Assembly: GCA_964431655.1 (NCBI GenBank)
Contig: CAYSKJ010000085.1
Coordinates: 1-12,698, forward strand
Reading direction: 5' to 3'
Origin: CAYMEV01 sp964431655 [NCBI: uncultured bacterium]
GTDB lineage: Bacteria; CAYMEV01
Length of the DNA: 12,698 nucleotides
A program made the position numbers and the translations under genes. Below the pieces are notes generated by a model. The model was not told where the DNA came from, did no database searches, and saw only the letters and a list, made by a program, of their open reading frames with translations. Numbering within the stretch: the stretch's first letter is position 1; each line of letters starts with the position of its first letter. Below, one piece after another: positions 1 through 7,551 of the stretch.

Positions 1-1
1 G

Positions 2-592
2 CCATATTTCGGTGAGTCTGCAAGGACCGTAAATGAGGGGATACCTGGACTTTATGCCTGGGAGCTTAAGGGCCTTATTGAGATGTTTCTGTACTTCAAC
101 AGGCCTGCTTATACCACAATACTAATCGGAATTAATGATCTGAGGCATCCCGGAAGCTGTCCTGAACCCTTTAACTGCGAAACCGTCCAGGAAATAGTTG
201 ATACAGCCTACTACTGCAAATGGTACGGAAGTATTCCAGTTGTTTGCACTCTTATTCCTGCTGTAGGTTACACCGGGACACTATATGACGCTCAGATAAG
301 GCAGTTTAACAGTGAGCTTTATGAGGCATGCCTGTTCCATCAGATTGACATTGTTGACCTTTATGATGCCTTTTCTGACTATGATGGCAATATCGAAGAA
401 TTATTCGCAGATGATATACACCCAAATATCAGCGGAAACCAGCTTATTGCATCAGCAATCTTTGATTATCTTTCAAACAGGACTATTAATTCTTCAGCAA
501 CCCTATGGTCAGAAGACAGCCCGGTAAAGAACCGCAGAATAGAACCGGGAAGAAAAGGCAAAATATCTTCTCCGATCATATCTTTGGATTAA
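2..592 (+). CDS. SGNH/GDSL-family hydrolase, 3' part (5' end outside window)
   Basis: The reading frame is open from the window edge, so the gene starts upstream; 196 residues are visible. Two SGNH-hydrolase blocks can be seen: block III as G-I-N-D (bases 128-139), whose Asn helps form the oxyanion hole, and block V as D-D-I-H-P-N (410-427), which supplies the catalytic Asp and His. Block I with the nucleophilic Ser must lie upstream. The family contains esterases, lipases and carbohydrate O-deacetylases. Given the glycan genes nearby, a deacetylase acting on a polysaccharide or lipid is attractive, but that is inference. The last 35 or so residues after the catalytic His are polar and basic with no recognisable domain. 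The first in-frame ATG (83) is internal: residues upstream of it continue the fold. Stop TAA at 590-592. Confidence 0.8.
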   Translation, partial: PYFGESARTVNEGIPGLYAWELKGLIEMFLYFNRPAYTTILIGINDLRHPGSCPEPFNCETVQEIVDTAYYCKWYGSIPVVCTLIPAVGYTGTLYDAQIRQFNSELYEACLFHQIDIVDLYDAFSDYDGNIEELFADDIHPNISGNQLIASAIFDYLSNRTINSSATLWSEDSPVKNRRIEPGRKGKISSPIISLD

Positions 593-604
593 AATTATGG
601 TTTC

Positions 605-634
605 TTTATCAGGCTGTTAGAATTCCGGTATAAT
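605..634 (+). promoter_or_regulatory. Putative sigma70-type promoter for the beta-barrel gene
   Basis: A perfect TATAAT -10 box lies at 629-634. The best -35 candidate is TTTATC at 605-610, an 18-bp spacer away and only a weak match to TTGACA. Transcription would start near 641 and give a leader of about 27 nt containing the AGGAG ribosome binding site at 654-658. The 75-bp gap between the two plus-strand genes would therefore serve as an independent promoter. Confidence 0.45.
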
Positions 635-667
635 GAGCTTTGAAAAATACATAAGGAGAAAAATAAT

Positions 668-1291
668 ATGAAAAGAATTCTGCTTTTTCTGCTGGTTCTG
701 CCTTTTGCTATAAATTCCTTCTCACAGGTTATCCTGGATACCGGCGATATAAACTCCGGTTTCTATCTTGATGCAGGTCTTTACAACAATTTCGGCGACC
801 AGTACAGCTCCCCTCATGGATTTCTGATGATAAAATACGGACTCTCACGGTCTACAGCATTATTTGGATATATTGACTATGGCCGATATTTTAAGGATCC
901 TTACGATAAACACGGTCCGGCCGTTGGGGCAGGCGTCAAATTAGCCCTGATAAAGGAAGGAGAGCTTGATATCCCTCTGGCTTCCAGTTTTGTATTGAAA
1001 GGGGATATTGACATAATCAGCGATATGGATATTTACAACCTGTATGCTTATGCGGTCGTTTCATACAATCTTCTCGATGAAGCCGGCCTGAAACCCTATA
1101 TCAGCTTTGGGATGAGGTATACGGATGTAAAGCTCTACAGGGGGCAGTTCGGCAATATTGCTTCCGATGATACTGAGGGATTTATCACTGCTGGCACTGA
1201 ATACCGTATTAACCAGAAATACAGTGTTTTTGGAGAGATGACTTTTTCTGACGAAGCAACAGCAGGAGCCTCTTTAAGAATCAGTTTATAG
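668..1291 (+). CDS. Predicted outer-membrane beta-barrel protein
   Basis: The 207-residue product begins with a typical signal peptide (Lys-Arg at 2-3, hydrophobic stretch about 4-16, cleavage likely near S-F-S-Q, residues 17-20). The mature part is rich in alternating polar/hydrophobic strands with many Gly, Tyr and Phe residues, such as GFYLDAGLYNNFG and YISFGMRY, as expected of a small transmembrane barrel of perhaps eight strands. It ends in a strand-like tail (A-G-A-S-L-R-I-S-L), though the last residue is Leu rather than the usual Phe. An AGGAG site 9 nt before the ATG supports the start. I do not recognise the specific family, so substrate or role is unknown. Its stop overlaps the stop of the convergent STAS gene by a few bases. 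Confidence 0.75.
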   Translation: MKRILLFLLVLPFAINSFSQVILDTGDINSGFYLDAGLYNNFGDQYSSPHGFLMIKYGLSRSTALFGYIDYGRYFKDPYDKHGPAVGAGVKLALIKEGELDIPLASSFVLKGDIDIISDMDIYNLYAYAVVSYNLLDEAGLKPYISFGMRYTDVKLYRGQFGNIASDDTEGFITAGTEYRINQKYSVFGEMTFSDEATAGASLRISL

Positions 1292-1624
1292 CCCAAGACT
1301 CCTTTTAGCCGATTCTATATCATTAAATACCGAAAATATTTTGTCAAGCTTGGTTATCTGGAGTATCTTATTTACTTTCTCCGAGCAGTTTATCAGGGCA
1401 AGAGTTCCGGAATTTTCATTGTTCCTTTTCATCACTTCAATCAAAAGCCCGAGGGCAGTGCTGTTGATAAAGTCAACTTCAGATAAATCCAGCAGGATTT
1501 TGTATTTTTTTTCTCTGTGTATGGTATCGAAACTATCACTTAAAAGCGGTGAATTGAAGGAATCAACCCTTCCCTGGAGTTTTAAAACTGTAAATGTGCT
1601 GTCCTCCTGTTTTATAATTTCCAT
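1286..1624 (-). CDS. STAS-domain protein, anti-sigma factor antagonist-like
   Basis: The 112-residue product is a single STAS domain of the SpoIIAA/RsbV type. The diagnostic segment is D51-F-I-N-S55-T56-A-L-G59, corresponding to the D-S-S-G-L-G phosphorylation loop of SpoIIAA; Ser55 or Thr56 is the likely phospho-acceptor. The strand pattern (FTVLKLQGRVD near the start, then ILLDLSEVDFI) also fits. Family members bind an anti-sigma or kinase partner when unphosphorylated and are released by serine phosphorylation. No partner kinase or phosphatase is encoded in the window. The gene is last in the flippase/GT-C/radical SAM operon, 13 bp after the radical SAM stop, and has a very strong ribosome binding site. 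Regulation of glycan export or synthesis by this protein is inference. The family call is firm. Confidence 0.9.
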   Translation of the reverse strand: MEIIKQEDSTFTVLKLQGRVDSFNSPLLSDSFDTIHREKKYKILLDLSEVDFINSTALGLLIEVMKRNNENSGTLALINCSEKVNKILQITKLDKIFSVFNDIESAKRSLGL

Positions 1625-1629
1625 GCCAA

Positions 1630-1637
1630 CCTCCTTT
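1630..1637 (-). promoter_or_regulatory. Strong Shine-Dalgarno for the STAS gene
   Basis: Read on the minus strand this is AAAGGAGG, 5 nt before the ATG at 1624-1622. It is among the best ribosome binding sites in the window and lies in the short gap after the radical SAM stop codon. It suggests that the regulator is translated efficiently although it is last in its operon. Confidence 0.7.
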
Positions 1638-3011
1638 TCAGAAACCCAGTATATATTTTATTAAAAGCTTAATTATGCGGGTATTAAAGAACATATTCTT
1701 TTTCAAAAAACACCTGATTTCTTTCTTTCTGATAATCCTGAACAAATTTCTACTGTGATTGTTCTCTTTGGACAGGCTGATATTCTGTCTTTTGAATTTT
1801 GTCCAGTCAATTTTTTTTATGCCTCTATCCTTTATGTATTGAGAATACAGGCCTGTTCCGGGGTAGGGGGATACAATTTCCCAGGAAACAAAATCAAAAA
1901 AGGGTTTTTCAGAATAATCCATGGTCTTCTTGATATCTTTCATATCCTCCCGGGGAAAACCTATCATAAAAAATCCAAGGACATCAATTCCTGCGGAAAC
2001 TACTTTATTTATGGATGAGCTGATCTCTTCTATTGAAGGACCCATGCAAAAGGCTTTTCTGACCGGGTTGCTTGCGCTTTCTATGCCGAAAACCACTGAC
2101 TCCAGGCCGCTGAGCCTTAAGGAATTCATATCTCTGGAAGAATAAAGTCTGGTAAAACCCGGGCCTGCAATCATATTATAGCCAATTTCCATGCTGTTTT
2201 TCCGTATTAGCTCCGACAGCCTTTGCACTGTTTCAATATCAGCGCTGAAGCTGTTGTCCGTAAACATAAACTGTCTTACACCATATTTATGATAAAGTAA
2301 ATCCATCTCATTGAAGATTGATTCAGCCTCCCGTTTTCTTATAGTTTTTCCGCTTATCCTTTCCACAGAACAGAATTTACAGCCGGTAGGACAGCCCCTG
2401 GTAGCCATGACAGGTGCAAGGGGAAACTTGCTGAACCTTCTGCTTACAGGGCTGCTCCGGTAGGTGCGGGGGTCGAGAAGGTCCCACCGGGGCATTAAAA
2501 GGGTATTCAGGTTATCTATTATGTTAATCTCATCATTCATGATACCGAATTCAGGGGCTATTGTACCGGGAAGACCTTTTAAATCCGCCACAAGGTTTTT
2601 AAGCCTATCTTCTTTCAGCATCAGTACTATTCTACGAAATATATTTTCTGCTTCACCGAGTATTACCAGGTCAGTTTCAGGGAATTCTTCTCTTATGTCC
2701 GAAGGGATCGAAGATGTGGGATGGGGACCTCCTAAAATGATAACCGCCTGAGGCACAAGCCTTTTTAATAAACTGACAGTCATTTTTACAGCCCTGTAGT
2801 TTACTGTGAAGCATTTGATTCCTATTATATCCGGCATATAGGCTGATATCTCCCGGCAAAGGGTTTCAATGGACTGCCGGTTATTCCAGTCTATTATTTT
2901 AACCATGGAGATATCTTCAACCGCGCTGGCCAGATATCCCAGGGCAATATCGGGCAGGTTGGGGTGAGATCCCCTGTAGCTGTAAAAGGGAACCGTAAGA
3001 AGGACTTTCAT
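1638..3011 (-). CDS. B12-binding-domain radical SAM protein
   Basis: The 457-residue product has two parts. Residues 1 to about 140 form a Rossmann-like cobalamin-binding-type domain (VLLTVPFYSYRG at the start, D-I-I-G-I at 61-65, ILGGPHPT at 92-99). It lacks the classical D-x-H-x-x-G cobalamin-ligand histidine, as many members of this class do. The second part is a radical SAM core with the cluster-binding motif C207-x3-C211-x2-C214 (R-G-C-P-T-G-C-K-F-C) and later family signatures such as GIESAS and FFMIGFPRED. This is the BchE/HpnJ-like class, which performs methylations, cyclisations or other C-C and C-S chemistry on lipids, tetrapyrroles or sugars; the substrate cannot be read here. The basic C-terminal tail (about 420-457) has no known domain. 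AGGAGG at 3020-3025 lies 8 nt before the ATG, inside the end of the preceding gene, suggesting coupled translation. The context suggests modification of a glycolipid. Confidence 0.88.
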   Translation of the reverse strand: MKVLLTVPFYSYRGSHPNLPDIALGYLASAVEDISMVKIIDWNNRQSIETLCREISAYMPDIIGIKCFTVNYRAVKMTVSLLKRLVPQAVIILGGPHPTSSIPSDIREEFPETDLVILGEAENIFRRIVLMLKEDRLKNLVADLKGLPGTIAPEFGIMNDEINIIDNLNTLLMPRWDLLDPRTYRSSPVSRRFSKFPLAPVMATRGCPTGCKFCSVERISGKTIRKREAESIFNEMDLLYHKYGVRQFMFTDNSFSADIETVQRLSELIRKNSMEIGYNMIAGPGFTRLYSSRDMNSLRLSGLESVVFGIESASNPVRKAFCMGPSIEEISSSINKVVSAGIDVLGFFMIGFPREDMKDIKKTMDYSEKPFFDFVSWEIVSPYPGTGLYSQYIKDRGIKKIDWTKFKRQNISLSKENNHSRNLFRIIRKKEIRCFLKKNMFFNTRIIKLLIKYILGF

Positions 3012-3012
3012 G

Positions 3013-4473
3013 CTAGGATCCTCCTGTTTTCAAAAAAACCGCAAGGTAGTAGCCTTCCAGGTGTCCCTCCGAAGAAAGGGGCCTGAAAAGTCTCCTGTAA
3101 AACCTTATGATTCTTATTCCCTGAAGGTACCTGAAATGATTCCTTTCCAGGAGGAATTTGTATTCTCCGTTTTGGACAATACTGTCGTAAATTACCTGGT
3201 CTCTCTTAAAAGGAGAAGAAAAACCGTCTTTTAAGGATGATGAGGACACCAGCACCAGAATGTGGGGATTAAAATCTCTGATATGGTTTGTGAGATTGTC
3301 AGGATCCCTTGCGGCATACTTGTTTGTTAAACCGATAATATCAAATACAGGATTGCCGGAATAATATTTTATAATGCCTATATCCATAAGGGCAACCCTG
3401 GTGTCTTTCGGGAAATTAGCCTTTAGGTATTCGGCAATATACCTGTGTGCATGGTCATAGCCTTTCTGCCGGCCTTTTACATAGCTGAATTCATAGGCTC
3501 CTACAATTACCTGCAGTGTAAGAAACAGGATGATTATCCCGACTCCTTTTCTGTCTGCCGGTAAACCATCAAAAGCAAGGAAGAAAAGCACAGGTACTAT
3601 AGGAATAATGAACCTGGAAAAGGGTATCCAGTCTCCGCCTTCGTATATTATCACAGCGAAATAAACCAGGACCATGATTATCAAAGGCCATTTGTCTCGG
3701 TATCCGACAGGATTTTTTATTCCTTTCAGTATATGGATCCCGAAAAGGAGGAAGGGTATAAATCCAGTCTTAATGCCGAATTTCAAAATATACAAGAACC
3801 CGCCTGCGACGCGATGCATATCCATTATACCGCCTGCCTTGGCAAAATAGGTATTGGGCAGGAATTCACCATAAAGCAGGAATCTAAGGATAAACAGGGT
3901 CAGGGATGATATTATAAATATCGCCATGGAGTTTAAGAAATATCCCCTGTTTCTCTTGAATAAATAATCGGTGATCAGAGCGCAAAGAACAATAAATGCT
4001 CCCTCAGGTCTTGCAAAGACAAGAAAGGGAATAAGAAACATGGACATGGCCCTGGAAATGCAGATAAACCTTGAAAGCAGGAATATGCTTAAAAGGGCTG
4101 TAAACAGCATGGTCTCCATTCCGTTCACACTGGATATGGTAAAAGAAGGCATTGCTACAAGGACTGCTATAAGCCAGTTATTATCCGTACGGCGGTAAAG
4201 GTAAAGGATCAGGGCAAGGCCGGATATTATTCCGATAAGCTTTCCGGCAGGAATTATCGCTCTTTCATGGGGAAAGGCCAAAAGGGCAAGTATATGCAAC
4301 GGGCTTGTAAAACCTTCAACTCTTTCTCCTGAGTTGAAAACAGGGCCTTTTCCCCGGAGAATATTTCTGGCATAGGTATAGGTAATGTAGGCATCATCCA
4401 CAGTAAAGGGGAAAATGATGGCAATAAGCATAAGATATATAAGAATCAGGGCTGCAAAAGCATAAATTTTCAT
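3013..4473 (-). CDS. GT-C superfamily polytopic membrane glycosyltransferase
   Basis: The 486-residue product has an N-terminal membrane helix (about 3-23) followed by the GT-C acidic pair D26-D27 in V-D-D-A-Y-I, and then the motif G-E-R-V-E-G-F-T-S (49-57). Further landmarks of this bacterial subgroup are N-G-M-E-T (117-121), R-P-E-G (155-158), P-N-T-Y-F-A-K (206-212) and G-G-D-W (279-282). About ten hydrophobic segments run to residue 328. The rest is a soluble, probably periplasmic domain containing Y-Y-S-G and D-I-I-G-L-T-N. These enzymes use polyprenyl-phosphate-linked sugars as donors on the outer face of the inner membrane. Donor and acceptor are unknown here. Its start overlaps the flippase stop as ATGA, and only 1 nt separates its stop from the radical SAM start, so the three are translationally linked. 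An AGGGA site precedes the ATG. Confidence 0.85.
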   Translation of the reverse strand: MKIYAFAALILIYLMLIAIIFPFTVDDAYITYTYARNILRGKGPVFNSGERVEGFTSPLHILALLAFPHERAIIPAGKLIGIISGLALILYLYRRTDNNWLIAVLVAMPSFTISSVNGMETMLFTALLSIFLLSRFICISRAMSMFLIPFLVFARPEGAFIVLCALITDYLFKRNRGYFLNSMAIFIISSLTLFILRFLLYGEFLPNTYFAKAGGIMDMHRVAGGFLYILKFGIKTGFIPFLLFGIHILKGIKNPVGYRDKWPLIIMVLVYFAVIIYEGGDWIPFSRFIIPIVPVLFFLAFDGLPADRKGVGIIILFLTLQVIVGAYEFSYVKGRQKGYDHAHRYIAEYLKANFPKDTRVALMDIGIIKYYSGNPVFDIIGLTNKYAARDPDNLTNHIRDFNPHILVLVSSSSLKDGFSSPFKRDQVIYDSIVQNGEYKFLLERNHFRYLQGIRIIRFYRRLFRPLSSEGHLEGYYLAVFLKTGGS

Positions 4474-5891
4474 TTTCTTTCCCTGTACATTGACATCAAA
4501 AACCTTAGTTTATCTGACAAACCGTAAACATGGTATATTATGAGAAGGTAAATCAGCATTATCAGAACCCTCGGGAAATAGCCGACAAGCATGGTTGAAA
4601 TATAAAAAAGGCTTACCAGGGATAGAATGCTGATTATGCTTTCCCTGTAAGATATACCCTGTATTATATGGCGGGGATGGCACAGAAAAGATACTGAACA
4701 GAGAACAAGATAAGCAGCAAAAGTACCTATGCAGGCTCCCTCCATGCCCATCCTGGGTACAAGAATCATGTCCAGGGCTGTATTAGTTACAAATGCGGCG
4801 ATGCCTGAATATAAAAGAAATTTTTGCCGGTTCAGGGAAGTCAGGGACAGGGTATTAAGATAATCCAGGAATAAAAATAGACTCACAGGAATCAAAAGCA
4901 TGAATCCTGTATGAGCATCTTCATAACCTTTGCCGTACAGGATGCTTATTATTTCCCTGCTGAAAAGGAGATTGAACAGAATAACTGCTGTGGCAGTCAG
5001 AAAAAGCAGTTCGAACACTTTTTTGTACATGTTCATATATTCCCCGCTGTTTTCCCTGGCTGTATAGCTGAGATGCGGGAAAAAGGCATTCAGTAAGGAT
5101 ACGGGGATAATCTGTATAACCAGGATGATTTTATGGATGCTGTAGAAGAGGCCTACCGGAGTGTCCCCGAGGTAGTACTTTAAGACAAAAATATCAATCC
5201 GGAAAGTCAGGCCTATTATAAAGGAGGCAATTGTAATAGGAAGGCTCTCTCTTAGAAGGTAAAGAAATTTCCCGGGTGCCCAGTTCATACCTGTTTTGTA
5301 TATTTTAAGCCTTATGAGCAGGGTTAGCAGGGCAAATCGTATGAAATTGCTTATTAGATAACCTGCAAATACATAAACAATATCCTTATGCAAAAGCCAG
5401 CCGACAATTATCCAGGCCAGAAAGAAAAATTTTGAAAATGCATTTGCGTAGCTGTCCCATACGGCTTTCTGGAAAACTATCAGGAAGGATACATTGAGCA
5501 TATTATACTGAATGAATATCTCTGATATCAGGCAGAGAAAAAGACCTGCCCTGATGTTTGCCGGCTGCTTTGTGAAAATAATTCCAAAGGTAAAAAGGGT
5601 GAAAAATACAACCAGCATCAGGCTTTTTAATGTCCTGACATCTTTCATGAACCGGGACTTATCAAGGGAAGTAGCCAGTTCCCTTATGGTAATCTTGTCA
5701 AGTTCCAGGTTTACCACAGGCTGAAGAGCAAGGAAAATGCTCAGGATATAGGCATAAATCCCGAACCCTGCTGTATCAAGGAATCTTGCAAGGATAATTA
5801 CAGATAAGATCCCCCCGAAAGTGTCAATGAATTTGCTTATAAATATGAATAATGAATTTTCCAGTATGGAAATTTTCGTATAATTATCCAT
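4470..5891 (-). CDS. Wzx/MATE-like polysaccharide flippase (PST family)
   Basis: The 473-residue product is almost entirely hydrophobic, with about 12-14 membrane segments, which is the normal size for a PST-type oligosaccharide-lipid flippase. The N-terminus is typical: an amphipathic start, then FIFISKFIDTFGGILSVIIL and A-R-F-L-D-T-A-G-F-G-I-Y-A, the usual signature of the polysaccharide-synthesis protein family. Members move undecaprenyl-linked glycans from the cytoplasmic to the periplasmic leaflet. It is first in the minus-strand operon and overlaps the GT-C gene by 4 nt. The start (ATG at 5891-5889) has no obvious ribosome binding site, so translation may begin in a nearly leaderless way or from a weak site. 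I see no better in-frame start between it and the divergent intergenic region. The transported substrate cannot be inferred from sequence. Confidence 0.88.
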   Translation of the reverse strand: MDNYTKISILENSLFIFISKFIDTFGGILSVIILARFLDTAGFGIYAYILSIFLALQPVVNLELDKITIRELATSLDKSRFMKDVRTLKSLMLVVFFTLFTFGIIFTKQPANIRAGLFLCLISEIFIQYNMLNVSFLIVFQKAVWDSYANAFSKFFFLAWIIVGWLLHKDIVYVFAGYLISNFIRFALLTLLIRLKIYKTGMNWAPGKFLYLLRESLPITIASFIIGLTFRIDIFVLKYYLGDTPVGLFYSIHKIILVIQIIPVSLLNAFFPHLSYTARENSGEYMNMYKKVFELLFLTATAVILFNLLFSREIISILYGKGYEDAHTGFMLLIPVSLFLFLDYLNTLSLTSLNRQKFLLYSGIAAFVTNTALDMILVPRMGMEGACIGTFAAYLVLCSVSFLCHPRHIIQGISYRESIISILSLVSLFYISTMLVGYFPRVLIMLIYLLIIYHVYGLSDKLRFLMSMYRERK

Positions 5892-6032
5892 GCATCTAAC
5901 TAATAAATTTTTGTGATATTAGCATAATTGGATGACAAGGCAAAGATAAATTTTCTTTACATACTTCATCTTTGGTTTATCATACAGTCTTTATCGTTGG
6001 GCTAAACAATATTATTTCAAGAGGGTTGATTT
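5892..6032. promoter_or_regulatory. Divergent intergenic region between the two glycan operons
   Basis: This 141-bp AT-rich gap separates the heads of the minus-strand flippase operon and the plus-strand heptose operon, so promoters for both should lie here. The plus-strand promoter is reasonably clear (see the entry at 5956-5983). For the minus strand the best I see is an extended -10-like TGCTAATAT (minus strand, 5924-5916) with no good -35, so it is uncertain. No inverted repeat that would mark an operator was evident by eye. Confidence 0.6.
5956..5983 (+). promoter_or_regulatory. Putative sigma70 promoter of the heptose operon
   Basis: TTTACA (5956-5961, five of six consensus bases) and TATCAT (5978-5983, five of six) are separated by 16 bp. 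Transcription would begin near 5990 and leave a leader of about 43 nt that carries the AGAGGG ribosome binding site (6020-6025) 7 nt before the hldA-like ATG. Confidence 0.5.
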
Positions 6033-7073
6033 ATGCTTAGCAAAAAGCTTATTGAAGCACTTGTAAACTTCAGGCAGAAAAGAATTGCGGTTTTTGGAGA
6101 TATAATTCTTGATAGATATATTTCAGGTGTTACCAGGAGGGTTTCAAGGGAAGCCCCTGTATTGATTCTTGAAAAAAGAGATGAAGATTATAATCTCGGT
6201 GGTGCCGGCAATACCATAAGAAACCTTAAAGATATAGGAGCCAGGGTTTTTCCGGTCTCCCTGGTAGGAAAGGATGCCTATGGAGAAAAAATAAAAAAAC
6301 TCCTTGAAAACAGCAATATTGATACCAGGTATATTTTTCTTTCTGCAAAACGAAGCACTCCGATAAAGACAAGATATTACGCAGGGGATAACCACACAAG
6401 AAAACAGCAGATACTCAGGGTTGATGAATCCGATGAGAATGAGATTACATCCTCGGAATATGATTTGCTTATCAATGCCCTGAAAAGAGAGATGAGCGAA
6501 GATGTCGACGGTCTTATAATATCCGATTATGGTGCAGGCAATGTCACAGAAAAGCTCATTGAAGAACTGAAAGGTCTTGGAGGCAGGAATAATATGTTCA
6601 TAGGGGTCGATTCACGGTACAGGGTTTTTTCTTTCAGCAATATCAGCTTTATCAAGCCCAATGAATCAGAATTTTGTGATTATATGGGGATAAGGAATAC
6701 TTCAGACCTGAACCTGGTATTCGACTCAGGGAAAAATATGCTTTCAAAGCTGGGAGTGGATATAATTCTGCTTACCAGGGGAAGTGAGGGAATGATCCTT
6801 TTTGAGCATGGCAGGGATCCCTGGATTATTCCGGCCTTCGGAACAAAAGATATACTGGACGGTACAGGAGCGGGTGATACCGTGATAAGCGTTTTTATGA
6901 TGGGGCTTGTAAGCGGGCTTAAGTACAGGGAATCTGCGGTTCTGGCAAATATAGCCGGCTCTATTGTGGTAATGAAGCCCAATGTAGCGACATTAACCTA
7001 TGAGGAGCTTGAGAAAAAGATTGTCAGCCCTGAGTTTGACCAATATATTGAGAAAAATTTACAGGAATTATGA
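6033..7073 (+). CDS. hldA: D-glycero-beta-D-manno-heptose 7-phosphate kinase (HldE domain I homologue)
   Basis: The 346-residue product is a PfkB/ribokinase-fold kinase matching the first domain of bifunctional HldE (RfaE). Landmarks are the start G-D-I-I-L-D-R-Y (22-29), the substrate-lid region S-R-E-A-P-V (38-43), G-G-A-G-N (56-60), S-D-Y-G-A-G (164-169), K-P-N-E-S-E (208-213) and the C-terminal PfkB signature D-G-T-G-A-G-D-T (276-283) with catalytic base Asp282. The reaction is ATP-dependent phosphorylation of heptose 7-phosphate at C1, giving the 1,7-bisphosphate for ADP-heptose synthesis in the cytoplasm. Here the kinase is a separate polypeptide whose stop overlaps the adenylyltransferase start (ATGA at 7070-7073), so the two HldE halves are encoded as a coupled pair. 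The specific substrate anomer is inferred from the family and the partner gene. A carbohydrate kinase of different specificity is unlikely. Confidence 0.88.
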   Translation: MLSKKLIEALVNFRQKRIAVFGDIILDRYISGVTRRVSREAPVLILEKRDEDYNLGGAGNTIRNLKDIGARVFPVSLVGKDAYGEKIKKLLENSNIDTRYIFLSAKRSTPIKTRYYAGDNHTRKQQILRVDESDENEITSSEYDLLINALKREMSEDVDGLIISDYGAGNVTEKLIEELKGLGGRNNMFIGVDSRYRVFSFSNISFIKPNESEFCDYMGIRNTSDLNLVFDSGKNMLSKLGVDIILLTRGSEGMILFEHGRDPWIIPAFGTKDILDGTGAGDTVISVFMMGLVSGLKYRESAVLANIAGSIVVMKPNVATLTYEELEKKIVSPEFDQYIEKNLQEL

Positions 7074-7543
7074 GTGCGCATAAACTTGTTTCCCTTGTGG
7101 AACTTAGAGAAATTGTCCGGGAAGCCAGGCAGAAGAAACTGCAAATAGTATTCACCAACGGTTGTTTTGACCTTATTCATATAGGCCATATCCGTTATCT
7201 CAGGGAGGCTTCAAAATACGGAGACATTCTTATTACTGCCATCAATTCAGATGAATCGGTAAAGAATCTGAAGGGTTCAGGAAGGCCTGTCTTTAATGAG
7301 CATGAGAGGGCGGAGATGCTATCCTGCATGGAGTTTATTGATTACATTATTATCTTTAACGAGGACGATGTTTCTGCTTTGCTTTTAGCACTGAAACCTG
7401 ATTTCCATGCAAAAGGGACTGATTATACCCCGGATACCGTTCCTGAAAAGGACATTGTCTCTTCTTACGGAGGCAGGGTAATTATAACCGGTGATGATAA
7501 ATCAAGGTCCAGCAGGGATTTAGTCAAGCATTTTAAAAAATAA
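7070..7543 (+). CDS. hldC: Heptose 1-phosphate adenylyltransferase (HldE domain II homologue)
   Basis: The 157-residue product is a nucleotidyltransferase of the RfaE domain II type. It shows F-T-N-G-C-F-D-L-I-H-I-G-H (28-40) with the H-x-G-H ATP-binding motif at 37-40, then A-I-N-S-D-E-S-V (58-65), G-R-P-V (71-74), K-G-T-D-Y-T-P (115-121) and the C-terminal S-R-S-S-R loop (145-149), where HldE has an S-T-T/S type motif. It would transfer AMP to heptose 1-phosphate to give ADP-heptose. Length is normal for a free-standing domain II. It overlaps the kinase gene by 4 nt, and only a weak AGGA precedes the ATG, so translation is probably coupled. No GmhA isomerase, GmhB phosphatase or HldD epimerase is in the window. 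They must be elsewhere if the canonical pathway operates. Confidence 0.9.
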   Translation: MSAHKLVSLVELREIVREARQKKLQIVFTNGCFDLIHIGHIRYLREASKYGDILITAINSDESVKNLKGSGRPVFNEHERAEMLSCMEFIDYIIIFNEDDVSALLLALKPDFHAKGTDYTPDTVPEKDIVSSYGGRVIITGDDKSRSSRDLVKHFKK

Positions 7544-7551
7544 AATCATTT

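Noticed and set aside
593-667. Terminator after the SGNH hydrolase gene
   Set aside because: No GC-rich hairpin followed by a T run can be drawn in this gap; only promoter-like sequence is seen.
1341-1664. Plus-strand open frame of 107 codons opposite the STAS gene
   Set aside because: It is antisense to a well-supported STAS domain, has no ribosome binding site and shows no recognisable domain.
3971-4198. Plus-strand open frame of 75 codons opposite the GT-C gene
   Set aside because: It is a shadow of a hydrophobic protein gene with several family motifs on the minus strand.
5916-5938. Minus-strand TTGTCA (5938-5933) with TAATAT (5921-5916) as a flippase promoter
   Set aside because: Both hexamers look good singly but the spacer is only 11 bp, too short for a sigma70 promoter.
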